Below are positions 24,801 through 39,800 of a DNA stretch of 54,841 nucleotides, in pieces. The notes beneath the pieces are model-generated. The model was not told the origin of the DNA. It did not search any database and worked only from the letters and a program-made list of their open reading frames with translations. The position numbers and the translations under genes are program-made. Each line of letters opens with the position of its first letter. Positions within the stretch are counted from its first letter, which is position 1. Source of the stretch: Alphaproteobacteria bacterium (GTDB lineage Bacteria; Pseudomonadota; Alphaproteobacteria; Sphingomonadales; Kordiimonadaceae); assembly GCA_013372975.1 (NCBI GenBank), contig JABXIS010000025.1, positions 1-54,841 on the forward strand. Direction: 5' to 3'.

Positions 24801-27800
24801 ACCATCGGTGAGAGATGCATGGTCAAAGCCTTCGCCACCATCCAGCGTATCATCGCCGTTTGAACCCAACAGGGTGTCATCGCCGGCATCACCAAACAGA
24901 CTATCGGCACCGTCTAGGCCGATCATGTAATCCGCATCTGCTGTACCAGTTACGGTGTCGTCCACGCTTGTGCCGAGGATGATAGAACCACCGAACAGGA
25001 AATCATCCAAGTCGATATCGCCTGCGGCGATTCCGGCAAATGTTAGCGTGTTTCCATTACCGTCGTTAAACGTGGCTACGCCGCCAACATCACCGAGGCC
25101 GTCTACAATATCCCAATAATCGTAACCTGAACCGCGGAGGTCGATTTTGTCTTCACCCGAAGTGAAATCGGTTACCGTGTCAGTACCGAAGCCAGAGGTC
25201 AGCGTGAATAGATCGGCGCCCTCACCACCGGTGAGCGTATCGTCGCCAGCACCACCAATGATCGTATCATCGCCACAGTTGCCGCTGATGTTGTTATCAC
25301 CATCGCCGCCGGAAAGCAGGTCATCCTGCGCGCTGCCGATCAGATGCTCCATATTCTGGTAGAGGTCGCCGCCGATGAGCGCGCCGCCCACGTCGGACAG
25401 AGAAACCCCGGTCATGTCTACGCCGGTTTCAAGCTGGGAGAAATCGATCACGTCTTCGCCATCACCACCGTCGACGGTATCGCCACCCGTCGGGGCCGCA
25501 CCAATGCTGCCGTAGGCCGAGAAGCCCTCAGGCACACTTTGGGTGAAGCTGTCGCTATCCACAATGATGGTGGCCGTGTGGCCGCCACGGCTGCTGGTGC
25601 TGTGTCCACCGGCTGTTGGTACATAGGCTTCTGTGATGCCGGTCATGATGGCGCCGCTGGTGTCACCTGCGGCTACTTCTGCGGCCGTTGCACCATTTTG
25701 CCATTTGCCATTGATCGAAATCCAGATCGCGCCAGTGTCGGCGTCAAAGGCAACGCCGATCACATCACCTTCCTTGAGGCTATCAAGGCCTTTTTCGTCT
25801 CGCCCGGCCCTGCGGCCATCGCCTTCATAAATTTGGCCATTGCCACGCAGCATCAGGGAGCCATCTATATCGGCCAGATTCTGTGTCCAGTCGCTGCCTG
25901 CCGGTGCTGCCAATGCCACATAGAGATTGCCACCGCCGCTGGATATCTCATCCATGGTGATTTCCCAGTAATACTGACCAGAGGAAATTTCTTCACCTGC
26001 GCCGACGCCTTCGCGGTTGCGGCCGCCTTCATAACTGTAGGTCATGCCGCCTTCGGCGATTGTTACTTGCCGTGTTACAGCATCGGTATCCCATACGTCG
26101 GAGGCAGAAGAAGCGATGCCAGCATGTACTTGTACGGTATCATTCCCAAGCCCGCCATCGATCACATCCGAGCCGGCTTCGCCCGCGAGCAGGTCGTTGT
26201 CATCGCCGCCTTTGAGTGTGTCGTTACCGTCACCGCCCCTGAGCGTATCGTCGCCAAGGCCACCATCGAGGGTCTCGTCACGGAATTGGCCTTGGATAAG
26301 GTCGTCACCATCTGTGCCCTCAAGCGAGGTATCACCGAAATAGAAATCGTCAACGCTCAAGTCTGTCGCCGTCACCCCCGCCAGGGTGATTTCGCCATGA
26401 TCCGGCACTTCTACGATCGTATCAGGGCCTGACTGGCTGATCACCAGCGTACTGAACGTGGCCGGCATGGCCGACAGATCAATCACATCGTCGCCGATGG
26501 TGAAGTCTGTGATCAGGTCGGAAACAAAGTCAGCTTCAAAGACGAATGTGTCGGCGCCTGCGCCGCCCTCAAGCGTATCGTCGCCGCAGCCGCCAGCCAG
26601 CCGGTCATCGCCGCTTTCGCCGCTTAGATAGTTATTGCCGGCATTGCCTGTGATGGTGTCATCCCCGAAGAGGGTGCCGACAACATGTTCAATGCTGTCC
26701 AGGTCAAACGATGGGCTTGGATTACGCCCTGCTGTGCCTGCAGCCAGATCGATTGTCAGGCTTGTACCAACCTGCCGGAAATCTGCGGTATCTTCACCGT
26801 CACCACCAGACAGGGTTGTGAAATCATTGTTGGCATTCACAAGGAGGAGATCGTCACCGGCCCCACCTGACAGGGAATCAAAGCCACCATTGCCCGAGAT
26901 GGAATCATCGCCATCACCGCCGCGCAAGGTGTCATTGCCTGATGAACCAAGCATCTCGTCGTCGCCAGACGTGCCTTCATAAGCCTCGATATTCTGGTGG
27001 GCGGCCCGTGCAATAATGAGTTGGCCTTCTGAAAGGTGGGCGTAACTGACAATATCATAGCCATCACCGCCATCGACTACATCGCCAGCTTCTACGCCCT
27101 GGATGATATCATCACCTTCTCCGCCCAGAAGCGTGTCGTCGCCATTGCCGCCGGAAAGCGTATCATCGCCGTCACCGCCTTCGATGACATTGTCACCATC
27201 TCCAGCCGCCAATTGGTCAGCGTGGGTGGTACCACGGATGTTTTCGAAGTTGCGGTAGATGTCGCCAGAGATAGTGCTGTCGCCTGTGGCTTCGAGGCGA
27301 CTACTGCCCATCATGATACCTTCGGACGCGTTCGAAAGGTCAATCCAGTCGATGCCGTCACCGCCGTCCAATGTATCACCGGGGTCGCCCACCACTGTGG
27401 CAACAGGCCCGGCGAAACCTTCGGGTGCTTCGTGGGCAAAATCGTCGCTTTCGAATGTAAGGGTTGCCGTATGGCCGCCGCGGCTGTTGTTATCATAACC
27501 GCCGGCTGTTGGCACATAGGCCTCGGTGATGCCGGTCATCACTGCATGACGGGTATCGCCCGCAGCAATCTCTTCCGCTGTTGCACCATTTTGCCAGACA
27601 CCATTGATGGAAATCCAGATAGCCCCGAGGTCAGCATCGAATGCAACGCCAATCACATCACCTTCATTGATACGATCGAGGCCGCGTTCATCAACCCGAG
27701 CACGACGGCCGTCGCCAACATAGGATTGGCCGTTGCCGCGTAGCATCAATGAGCCTTCAATTTCTGCCAGTTCTTCTGTCCAGTCACTATCTGCTGGTGC

Positions 27801-30800
27801 CGCGATCGCCACATACAGGCTGCCGCCGCCTCTGGCCACATCGTCGAGGGTGATTTCCCAATAATGTTGGCCACTTTCCATGGCATCTGAAGAGGCGACA
27901 CCCTCGCGGTTGCGCCCACCTTCATACCGGTAGGAAAGGCCATCATTGGACACCGTGACCTGATCAGCATGAGATGCATCCTCAAGTGCCTGTTCGGCCT
28001 CAAGAACAGAGAAACGAATTGCAGCTGGGCCCGCTTCTTCTTCCGCTTCGAAGATGGCCTGCACGGTATCGTCACCACAACCACCCATTACAAGGTCGGT
28101 GCCTTCGCCGCCAATCAGAAGGTCGGCACCTTCGCCGCCGTCCAGGGTGTCATCGCCGCAACCGCCTGAGATTGTATCGTCGCCACAGCCACCGGAAACT
28201 GTATCGTTACCGCTGCCGCCATCCATCATATCGTCGCCGCAGCCGCCCCAGATCTCGTTGTCTTGGCTATCGCCTGTCAACGTATCATCGTTGGCCGACC
28301 CTGCCACAACCCTGCTGAAGCGGAAGTTGTCCAGATTGATGTCATCAGAGGAAACGCCAGCAAACAGGACGCTGTTGCCTTCCCCGTCTTCCATCAGCGT
28401 GCCGCCCGCTACATCGGTGAAGGTTACGTCTGACAAAGTGACAAGTGAACTGGAGAAATCGTAGATGTCCGAGCTACCGACGCTTGCGGCAACGGTGTCA
28501 TTGCCAAATCCCTGAAGGAAGCGGAATACATTGGTGCCAGCGCCCGCGTCCAGACTGTCGTCGCCATCGCCGCCTGTCAGTGTATCGTTTCCTGCGCCTG
28601 TGGTGATGATGTCATTTTCGCTCGACCCTGTGAACTGCGTGTTCTGGTCGGTTGACAAGGTCACCGTCTCGATGTCGGTGAATGATACAGTGTCATTGGC
28701 TGTAGAGATTGCCCCTGCGTCACTGCTGGTCAGGGTCACGGTTGTTGCTGCGTCCTGGGCAAAATCAACAATCAGTTGGTCGTTCCCGTCGCCACCGTCA
28801 ACAAGGCTGTTGGCTGCGCCTGTTATGCTGATGGTGTCGTCACCATCGCCGCCTCGAAGGGTGTCGGTACCGTCCGAATCTGCGAGAGAGTCGTCTCCGT
28901 TGTTCCCACTCAGCAGGTCATTGCCCGCATCGCCTATCAGTTCGTCGTTGCCCTCGCCACCGTCGAGCGTGTCGTCGCCTGATCCACCGATCAGAATGTC
29001 ATTACCGGCACCGCCATCAAGCAAGTCATTGTCACGATCCCCTTCGATCAGGTCATCGCCGGCATTACCCACCAATGTATCGTTGCCATTGTTGCCAATC
29101 AGGGTGTCGTCTCCCGCCGCACCGGACAGGTTGTTGGCTGCCGTATTGCCAACAATTCTTTGGCCGACGATACCGCGTGAAATAGCCTGCTCAACTGCCT
29201 GCACGTTGGAGTGTTGAACCAGCAGTGTGCCTGTGGCTTCGCCTTCGAACGTGAGCAACACATGGCTGCCAACCTGCTCTAGTGAGTAGTCCAGAAGATT
29301 GGCATCTTTGATAACGTCAGTACCGGAAAGGCCATAAAGGGTGTCGTCGCCCTCTGACAGGATCAGAGTGTCATTGCCGCTAGAGGCGTCGATCCAGTCA
29401 TCCCCGGCGCCAGCGTCTATATAATCGTTGCCGCTTGAGGCACCGATCCGGTCATTGCCGTCGCCAGTGAAGATAATATCGTTGCCGGAACCGGAATATA
29501 CTGTGTCGTCGCCGCTTGATGCCTGAATGGTATCGTTACCCGCACCGGCGTTGAGAATGCCAATGAAAGTACCATTCTCGGTATTGAAGCGGTCGTTACC
29601 GCCGCCCATGGTTACATCACCGGTAATCGTGCCTGTGTTGGTTACATTGAAGGTGCCGCCCAGCAGCTGCATGTCACCCGTTATCGTGCCGGTATTCTCG
29701 ATGGTGGGATCATAATTGAATGTAGTGGTGTTGAACCGCAGCGCGATATCAGCAGTGATGGTTCCGCTGTTATAAACCGCATGGCCTTCTTGAATGTTGT
29801 TGAACAGAATACCAATGGATTGGTCCCCTGTGGCGCCAGTATAGGCCTCGATCGTACCGGTGTTATAAACGGCAACAGCGTTGTTTGCGCTCACAACTAT
29901 GCCGGTGGCATCATCTTCGCCGCCAGCCCGGATTGTACCCAGGTTGTAGTATTCGTTACCACCAGCTACGTCGACGCCGGTCGCAGTATCCCCACCTGCC
30001 CAAACCTCCACAAGGCCGGAGTTGCCCTGTGCACTGTCTATGTCCCGCCCATTTGTCCGAATGCCGCTCGCGGAGCCTGCAGTGGAGATTGAATATATAT
30101 CGCCAAAATTCCAGACAGACGTATTGTAGATCCCGTCGATTGCCCTGGTGTAGCCATTTGACTGGCTAAGCACGACAATTTCGCCCATGTTTTGGAACAA
30201 TGTGTCGCGTTCGGTAATTCGCACTGCGTTCACGGTCGAATTGGTGTCATTTACAAGCCAGATCCGGCCATAGTTTGCCATATGAGCGGATGTGGAAATG
30301 GCGGTGCTCACATCCTGGAAATTATAGGCTTCATAACTGTGGATGACCCGAACCGAAGACATGTTCAGGGTCTCGTTGGAGAATTCCACGTTCGGGAGCA
30401 TGCCGGGTTCTGGCAGCAGAGCAAATGGCGCGTCGAAATCTGCCAGGTCGTAAATATAGGTGTCAGACCCGAAGTCTTCTTCGGTAGCCGGAATGGTGCC
30501 ATCAAAGCTGAAACTACCGGCGTCAATATCGGTGGCGGTTACATTCCAAAGGGTGATGCTGTTGCCGCTGCCATCACTTATCACAGTGTTGTCACCAGAC
30601 TGTACGATTGACAGATCGGCAAATGTCAGGCCGCTCGCGGACATATCCAGAATATCGCCGCCGACTTCAAAGTCGCGGATCACGTCCGCTCCCCAGTTGG
30701 CTGCGAAAGTGAAGACGTCGTCCCCACTGCCGCCGATCAGGACGTCGTTGCCGCCATTGCCAGTAATTATGTCGCGATAATCGCCGCCATCGATGCGGTT

Positions 30801-33800
30801 GTCATTCTCGTCACCCGTCAGGGTGTCATTGTTGCTTGAACCGACGAGGTTCTCGATTTGGCTCAGTGTGTCGCCTGTGGCGTTACCACCGGTTGCTGTG
30901 CCTGCAGAAAGGTCAACATGTACGCCCTGATAGCTATCCGCATAGCTCACTACGTCAGATCCGCCGCCGCCGTCGATCTTGTCAGAGCCCACCCCGCCAG
31001 TGATAGTGTCGTTACCATCATTGCCAGAGATGGTATCGTTCCCTGCATAGGCGTTAATGATCTTGGTACCGCTGGTGCTGACAAGATTATCAGAGGCGTT
31101 GGTACCTTCAAGCTCGGAAATCGGCTCGAACAGGCTTGCATCAAAGTCTGCGGCGAAGAAATTGTTGATCAGCAGCGTATTGCCATTGCCATCCGAGATA
31201 ATGGTGTTGGCACCATCCTGTTCGGCAACCAAATCGCCAAAGGTCAGGGAGCCGCCCAATTTCAGGGCATCTTCACCAAACACAAAGTCCTGGATTGTAT
31301 CCTGGCCCCAGCCTTCGCTGATCTCAAAGGCGTCATAGCCGGCACCACCGGTCATCAGGTCATCGCCGTTGCCGCCAGCGATCGTATCATCGCCGTTACC
31401 GCCCGACAGCGAGTCATTCCCTGCATTGCCAGCAATGGTATCCGACCCCTCGCCACCAGTGATGATATCATCGCCGATGCCACCAGCAAGCTTGTCATTG
31501 CCGTTATCACCAGAGATGGTGTCGTCCAGCGCCGATCCTGTGATGGTGTCATCACCATCACCGGCTACAATGGTGCCATGGATATAGCTTGTGTCGCTGC
31601 TGTTCAGAGTTTGGTTGCCGTTACCAAACACCACATTCCCCATGATGGTTCCTGTGTTGTTTACGACAGTATAATAACTGCCTGTGACATCGCCGGTTAC
31701 AGTGCCGTGGTTATCCAACTGATCGCTGGTAGAGACATCGCCATCCAACATATTATTGTTGATGATATGTGCACTACCGGAAATGGCGATATCGCCCGTT
31801 ATCGTGCCGTTGTTGATTACAGTGTTTGAATAGCCAGCGACACCAACCGATCTGTTCTCATCATGGCCGTTAATTGCGGTGATTGTGCCGTTGTTGGTGA
31901 TGTCAACTCTGCTGGCGTTGATACCCTGAGCCTGGATTTGCCCTTGCGCCAGGATCGTGCCGTCGTTGACAAAGCTGCCGCCATTGTATCGTGAGTAATA
32001 GCCGGTACCGAGTGATACCCCGCCAGCAAAGCCACTGGACCATGCTTCAATATGGCCGCTGTTGGTTGAAACAGCAGAATAGTGATCGTTATACGACACA
32101 CCGTAAGCGCTGACACCGTTACTCACGGCGTAAATAGTGCCATCATTGTCAAAGTTGGAACGATTCCAGCCATAGAGCCCATGAACAACTCCGGATGACT
32201 GTGCTGAAGTCGATAGGATCAGGCCTTCATTGATGAAACGCTCCGACTCACTGTAGATAGCTGTTGCATAATAATAGTTCGCTCCCAAAGGCGCGAAGGA
32301 TATGGCGGAACCTTCGAATGTGAAGGACGAGCTTTCTGCACCAACGAGAAGCCGCGTTGCCTGATGCAATGAGGAAAATGTAATTCCTGCGGTGTCCGTG
32401 AATTGGTCTATCTGGTTTGCGGTTAAGTTGAGAGACCCTTCTGAAGGCAGGTATCCCACATCGGGCAGTTCGGCCCACGGGGTTTCTATGCCAAGAAGGT
32501 CGGCAATTGCGCCGTCAAAACTTTCGTCTGTTGGGTCGGTAGTTCCAGAGAAATTCATCTGGGCCGACGTTATATCCGTTGCCGTGACACCCAGCAGAGT
32601 GATGGTTGATCCATCAGGGCCTGTGATGACAGTATCATCACCCACCTGATCAACCGACAGGTCTGCAAATTCTGTCACGGTGCTGGCCGCGCCAAAATCA
32701 AGAATGTCTACCTGCGCATTGAAATCAGTGATGGTGTCATTGCCCCAATCATTCAGGAATGCAAAGACATCACCGCCTGTAAGCCCGGTGAACTGGTTGT
32801 CAGATTCGTCCCCTTCGATTCTGTCGCCGGCAACAGAGCCGACAATATTTTCGATGTTGCGAAGGACAACCCGGTTTCCATTGGACGTGTTGGTCACAGT
32901 GTCGTTCAAGCTGATGGACACACCGACATAAGAGTCAGAAAATACTGCCGTATCGACGCCATTGCCGCCATCAAGTGTGTCGTGGCCCGCGCCACCATAG
33001 AGCGTGTCGTCCCCGCCACTGGCCTCTATCAGGTCATCGCCGCCATAGCCCTTGATTTCATTATCCTGGGCATTGCCGCTGATATTGTTGTTGAGGTCAG
33101 ACCCTCCTTCAGACGTCTGCAACCTGAACAGGTCGCTCGTAAGGGCACCGGCCGAAACATTCTGAAGAAGCAGGCTATTGCCATCGGCATCAGTTACCAG
33201 CGCATCGTCACCACAGCTTGTGATGATGAGGTCGTCGTAGTTCGATCCTGTGCGGGAGATGTCAATACGGTCATTGTCGGCGTCAAAATCGGAAACTGTA
33301 TCGTCACCCCACCCGGCGGTCAGCCTGATAACATCGTTGCCGTCGCCGGTGGTAAGCTGGTCATCGCCATTACCGCCCGACAGCGTGTCATCGCCCAGAT
33401 CGCCTGAAAGAGTATCGGTGTTATTGCCGCCTTCTATCAGGTCGTCACCATTGCCGCCATAAACAGTGCCAATGATATCGCCATTATGGGTGAAGAGATT
33501 GTCATCACCTGCGTCGAGATATACATCCCCAAATATACGGCCATTGTTGGTTACGACATCATTGCCGCCGTCTCCATGGACAGTGCCTGTGATGGTGCCG
33601 TTGTTTGAAAGATCATCAGATCCTGAACCAAGATTGATCTGCCCGGTAATCTGACCTAGGTTTGCGACCGTATCCTGAGCGTCGCCCATGTCGATATTGC
33701 CGCTGATCTCGCCGCGGTTGATTACTTCATCGTTTCTGTCCTTGAGGTTTATGTCACCAGTGATTGTGCCGGTGTTTTCAACCCTTTCTACTTCACCATT

Positions 33801-36800
33801 GGATCCTGAAACTGCAATGTCGGCGATAATGGTGCCGCTGTTTTCCACAGTGGCTTCATCAAGCCTGATGCCAACGCTGTTGCCCTCTCCGTCGCCAGAT
33901 GCGGCATAAAGGGTGCCCTCATTGACAAAAGTACGACCAAGGCTGGAGCCTGCAAAGCTTACTGCTGTGGCATATTCATAGCCTTCTGCAGAAATTGTTC
34001 CGCGGTTGATCGCGACATCGGTGGCGCGGATTTGTACCGCGAGCGTACCTTGATCCGACCAGGAAGTAATCAGGCCGTTGTTTTCAAATTCGGGCCTGTT
34101 CAGATAGATGCCGCCGCCCGCACCTTCACCCGTGGTAATATGGATGATGTCACCATTATTGACAAAAGAACCATCGTTGGCCGCATGGAAGGCGTCACCA
34201 TAATAGTCTCCCGCAAAGAACAATACAGTGCCGTTGTTGGTGAAGTGGCTGTTGGACAGATAGATGCCGTTGCCATGGTATCCGGAGTGCGTTTCAGCCC
34301 AGATAAGACCATTGTTGGTAATGGTACTGCTATAGTTTTCGGTGAATCGGTATCGAGTGTAATCGCTGTGGTAGATAACATCATTCACACCGATTGTGTT
34401 TGGAAGCTGCCAAAGGGTTGTATCGTCGCCTGACGGGCGCACATCAACATCGGGAAGTGGCGTCCATGGGGTGGTGATACCAAAATACCGGGCCAGAGAG
34501 TCACCAAAAACAAAATTGGCTTCGTCGATGTCGGCCGCATCCACACCTTCCAGAAGAAGGCTGTTGCCATCGGCATCGGTTATCAGCGCATCATCACCAC
34601 AACTGGAGATGGTGAGATCATCGAATTCATCGATGTCGGCCATGCCAAAATCGATAATATCCTGCCCAACCACGAAGTCGGTGATAACATCACTTCCGGC
34701 GCCAACGGTAAACAGGTCCGCGCCTTCTCCGCCCGTTAGCGTATCGTCGCCATTTCCACCGATGATGAAGTCATCGCCGTTACCACCGGCAAGGAGATCA
34801 TCTCCTTCTCCGCCATCGACGATATCATTACCTAGGTCACCGTGGATTGTATCGTCATTCAATGAGCCAGTTACAGTATCATTGCCACTGCCTGCGGTGA
34901 TAATACCATCGATGTGGCCTTCTGCGCTGTCAACGACGTCATGGCCGGCGCCAAGCAAGATATCGCCGTGAATGTCGCCTGTGTTGTTGATGACGAAGGT
35001 GCCGCCGTTATCGAAATCCAGGTCCCCGATAAGGGTGCCCGAGTTATTGATCGTTGGGTCATAGGCAGTATTACCCAGGAACTGCAGAGCGATATCTGCT
35101 TCGATTGTGCCTGTGTTGGTGATTGTGTGCCCATCTTGAATGCGGGTGACAGTGATACCAACCGAGCCGTTTTCAGGATCGCCGGATACGGCACGGATGA
35201 TGCCATTGTTTGTAACATCCAGCACACGCCAGCCATCAAACCGGACACCGCGAGCACCCGCAGCGCCCTGTGCGATAATGGTGCCGTCGTTTACGAAGGT
35301 GCTTTGGCCTTCAATCTCGAAGCCTGTAGCATAGCCGCCACCAGACCAGATATTCATCTCGCCGCTATTGTATCCGGGGCGGGAGCTGTGGGTGATCCAG
35401 ACACCAGTTACGTCTGCTTTAGTGCCCACAACAGTGAATTGACCACTGTTGTTGAAGATGCCGCCCCTATTGCCATAGAAGTTGTTTTCGGCATCATGGA
35501 TGATGACGATGTCACCTGAGTTGTCCAGGTTGACCCCGCTGAAACTCGAATAGATGGTGTTCTGTTGATCGAGAAGTTCGACCCAGATCGATCCCTCGTT
35601 TGCCACGTTGTTGTTAAACCAGCCATCCTGAACATAGATGGTTTCACCTTCTCCAACAGCTTCACTGTCGAGAGTTACTCTACCTACAGATGGCTCAAAC
35701 GAAGGCTGATATATCCCTGTTGGCACTTCTGCCCAAGGGTCTGTAATGCCGAGGACTTCGGCAATGGTATTGCGGTCTTCAACCGCGTCTGGCCAGATGC
35801 CGTCAAAGCTGAAGGCGCTGGCGTCAATATCGGATGAAGCAATTCCTGTCAGCCTGATGGAATTGCCGCTGCCGTCCGAAATAAGTGTGTCGCCACTATC
35901 TGCCGAGATCGTTAGGTCAGAGAAAGACAACCCTGTTGCGCTCAGGTCAAGAATATCTGAGCCAACCACAAAATCCGTGATTGTGTCTGTGCCCCAACCT
36001 GCCGCAAAGATGAAGATGTCGTCGCCGCTGCCACCCGTCAGAGTATCGTTGCCACCGCCGCCGGTGATCTGGTCGCGTGCTGCGCCGCCTGCCAGGACGT
36101 TGGCTTGTGTGTCGCCTACAAGGGTATCCATGGCGCCGGAGCCAACAATATTTTCGATGTTCGACAGTATGTCGCCGATCGCAGATCCGCCGGAAGCCTG
36201 ACCTGATGCAAGGTTGATGTTGACCCCGGCACCAGACGTTTCGTAACTGACCAGGTCCGTACCTGCGCCACCATCGATGGTGTCTTCACCTGCGCCGCCG
36301 ATGATGGTTTCATCACCCGCGCCGGTGACCACTTTGTCGTCACCTCGGCCGGTAGAAATCACGCCGCCAAATTCGCCAGAACCTGTGACGGTATCGTTGC
36401 CGTCACCCAGTTTGATAAGGCCAGTGATTGTGCCGCTGTTGGTAAGAACGGTATCTGCAGTATCAACAAGGACACCTACATCTGCCGTTATTGTGCCTTG
36501 GTTGTCGATGCTGATTGGCTGGCTATCTTGATCGCCGTAAACGATAATGCCGTATGAAGTATAATCAGTGGACGTTGCAGTGATAGTGCCGCTGTTGGTG
36601 ATTGAGCCAGAAGAGGTAGTATTATTATACGTGCCAAGTCGGATACCCCCTGCAGTGCCGCCCGCAGATGCTGTCAATGTGCCCTGGTTGTCAAAGTTGG
36701 CGAACCCGTTTAACGAGACAGCGTATGCATAGCCATGCTCTGAACCTGCGAAGGCTTCAATCGAGCCCTGGTTCACATGGTCGATGACCTCGCTTGTCCG

Positions 36801-39800
36801 ATTGGTTGTAAAAAATCCAAAGGCGCTTGAGAACCGCGATCCGGCAAAGATACTGCCTTCGTTATCAAGTGAAACCCCGGTTCCCGGGCCGGTGCCGAAT
36901 ATCCCATAGGCGAAACCATATTGGTGGATCGCGGTGATGGAGCCATCGTTGTCCAATGCACTGGCGTAATTGGATCTGACGCCATAAACCGAAGCCGCAT
37001 AATAGTTGTCGCCTTCGCTTTCCGCGAAGATGCTTCCTTCGTTGGTCAGGTTGATATCCGCGGCCGTTGTTTGGATCGCGCTGACGCCGCCATAAGGCCG
37101 GAAGAAATATTCTTCTTCTGCGGCGCCAACCGTATGATCTTCATCAATGCTCAAAGCAGCGTCATTGCTTGCAGTTGTCGGGGCGTCAATGGCGGGATAT
37201 TCGGAACCGCTGCTCGCGGCACCCCAACGTGCGGTCAGATAATCGGGTGTCTCGAATGAAGAGGCGTCAATATCTGTGGCAGCCACATTCAGCAGAGTGA
37301 TGCTGTTGCTACCGAAACTGATAACGGTGTTATCGCCTTCCTGGGTGATCGACAGCTCATTGTAGCCAATATCTGTGGACGAGATATCTATCCGGTCCGA
37401 ACCCACTTCGAAGTCCGAAATTGTGTCGTCGCCCCAACCTTCAGCGAATGCGTAGGTATCACCCTCGCTACCGCCAGAAAGCAGGTCATCGCCTTCGCCG
37501 CCCGTGATCGTATCTGCGCCGCCATTGCCAGACAGTGTTTCGTCGAGGTAAGTGCCTTCGATCAGGTCCGCACCGGAAGTGCCTGTCAGAACGGTCGAGA
37601 ATATAAAGTCAGATTCCGCGAGTGCGGTGGCATCGATGCCCACAAGCAGGATAGAATTGCCGCTGCCGTCCGAAATAAGGGCATCATCGCCCTGCGATAC
37701 GATCGTCAGATCGGCAAAATTGATCCCGGAGCCAACAAAATTCAGGCGTTCTTCGCCCTGGTCAAAGTCTTCGATGGTATCGTTGCCCCACCCGGCACCG
37801 AAAGAATATCGCGCACCTGTCGCTTCACCGGAAAGATAATCATCCCCTGTGCCGCCAGAAACAAAAGTGTTTTTGCTGGTGAAAGTGATGACGTCGTCAC
37901 CTGCGCCGCCATCAATAAAGTCGGGGGCTGTCACGCTGCCGTCAACATTGGTGATGGTGTCATCACCATTGCCGCCAAGCAATGTGTCGGAAATTCCTCT
38001 GCCTGAGATTACGTCATTGCCTTCGTCACCACTGTAAAGGCTGCCAATGCCGGCACCTGAATTGTATGAGGTCGACCCCAGCGTATCATCGCCACACCCG
38101 CCATAGATCTGAACGCCTGCCTGTGAGCCATAAATCTCGTCACCGTGGCTGGTGCCTTTGATAACTTCAAAATGGTCGGCGCGGAGATCGGTGCCGTAAA
38201 TCTTGCCGTTGCTGTAAATCGTGAGGACAAGGCCGCTGTCCAGAAGCTCAAAACTCAGTGTATCGGTACCATCGCCACCTTCGTATCGACCTTCGTATGT
38301 GCTCGCCAAAACCAGATCGTCACCATCGCCACCAAAAACAGTGTCCTGGTTGCCTCCGGTTGTCACTGTGTCATTGCCGGCGTTACCGAAAATACGATCA
38401 GGTCCGGCACCCCCGGTCAGGGAATCGCCATTGGCGCCGCCGATAACATTGCTGCCGCCCACATCATTGTTGTATGTGCCGCCTTCGGTTGGCGCAAAGA
38501 TCAGGTTATGTGTGCCACCATAACTGTTGGGGGACGGCACATGCACCACCTGGCCATCAAAATCTTCGAGCGTGAATTGATAGGTGCCGCCCCGGTATCC
38601 AAGCGTGATGATGATATCATCGCCAGAGGCCTCTGACGAAATGGTCAGGTTTGACGTCGTCGTGATTTCAATTCGATCATTGTAGGAAACGTTCCGTAAC
38701 ACATCTCCGTTGAAGTTATAGACGTGTGACAGATAGGTTGAGGTCACCAGATCGGCATCGTCGTCAGCGCCCAGATCAATTGTATCGGCGCCGCTGTAGG
38801 ATTGAACGGTGTCGGCTCCTGATCCTGCCAGAACCAAACCGCCGCTATATCCTGTGCGGATCAGGTCATCGCCGTCACCGCCATCCAGCGTATCTGTGTC
38901 GCCGGCAGCGAATATGCTGTCGTTGCCTTCGCCACCGAAGATTTTGGCCTCGCCATTATTGCCTTCCCAGATCTTGTCATCGCCTTCGCCGCCCAGCAGG
39001 GTATCGTTGCCACCACCACCGCCGATGGTGTCGTCACCTGCACCACCGTCAATTAAATCTGCAGAATTGTCTTGGCCAGCTTGATAGGAGCGGTTGCCGC
39101 CATTTAGTTCATCATCTCCGGCCCCACCTTCAATGGTGTCTGCATTGAAGCCACCCCAGATTTTATCATCGCCTTCGCCGCCGATCAGTGAATCACGACC
39201 ACTTTCGCCTTCAAGTGAATCGTCTCCATTGTTGCCGACAATGGTGTCATCGCCGTCACCGCCAGTGGCAAAATCGTTGTCGTCGCCGGCGTCGATGGCG
39301 TCATCGCCTAGGCCGCCGCTGATGGTGTCGTTGCCGGTTTGGCCCAGAAGGGTGTCGTCGCCTTCGCCGCCCGAGATACGGTCACTATTGTTTGTGCCCG
39401 TTATGGTGTCATTGTTGTTGGTGCCATAAAAATCCGTACCGCCTTCACCATTGTCGGTTTGGTCGGTATTGCCACCGATCAGTTTGAAGATCAGTTCGTC
39501 GCCCGCCTCTGCAAGAACAATTGATCGGCCGACACCGCCATTGATGCGAATTGTTGCATCGATCGGGTCTGCATCGCTGCGCTCAAATGTGAAGGTAATG
39601 ACGAGATCGTCACCGAGCTCCTGTGTGACGTAAGACTGGCCCGATGCTGAATAGGAAGCGCCTGAAATGTCGAAGACAATTCGGTCCTCGTTGCCCCAAT
39701 TGTCAAACTCGGTACCATCCAGATGTGTTGCCAGGTCGTCATAGTCTACGCGGACGGTATCCCTGTCTGTATCATTGCCAAAATCCACCAGGGCATCTGC

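Noticed and set aside
22629-26432. Several plus-strand frames of 60-360 codons inside the giant gene
   Set aside because: They are regular by-products of repeated GGNGGNGAYGAY codons read on the opposite strand, giving S/P/V-rich or A/V/I-rich shadows.
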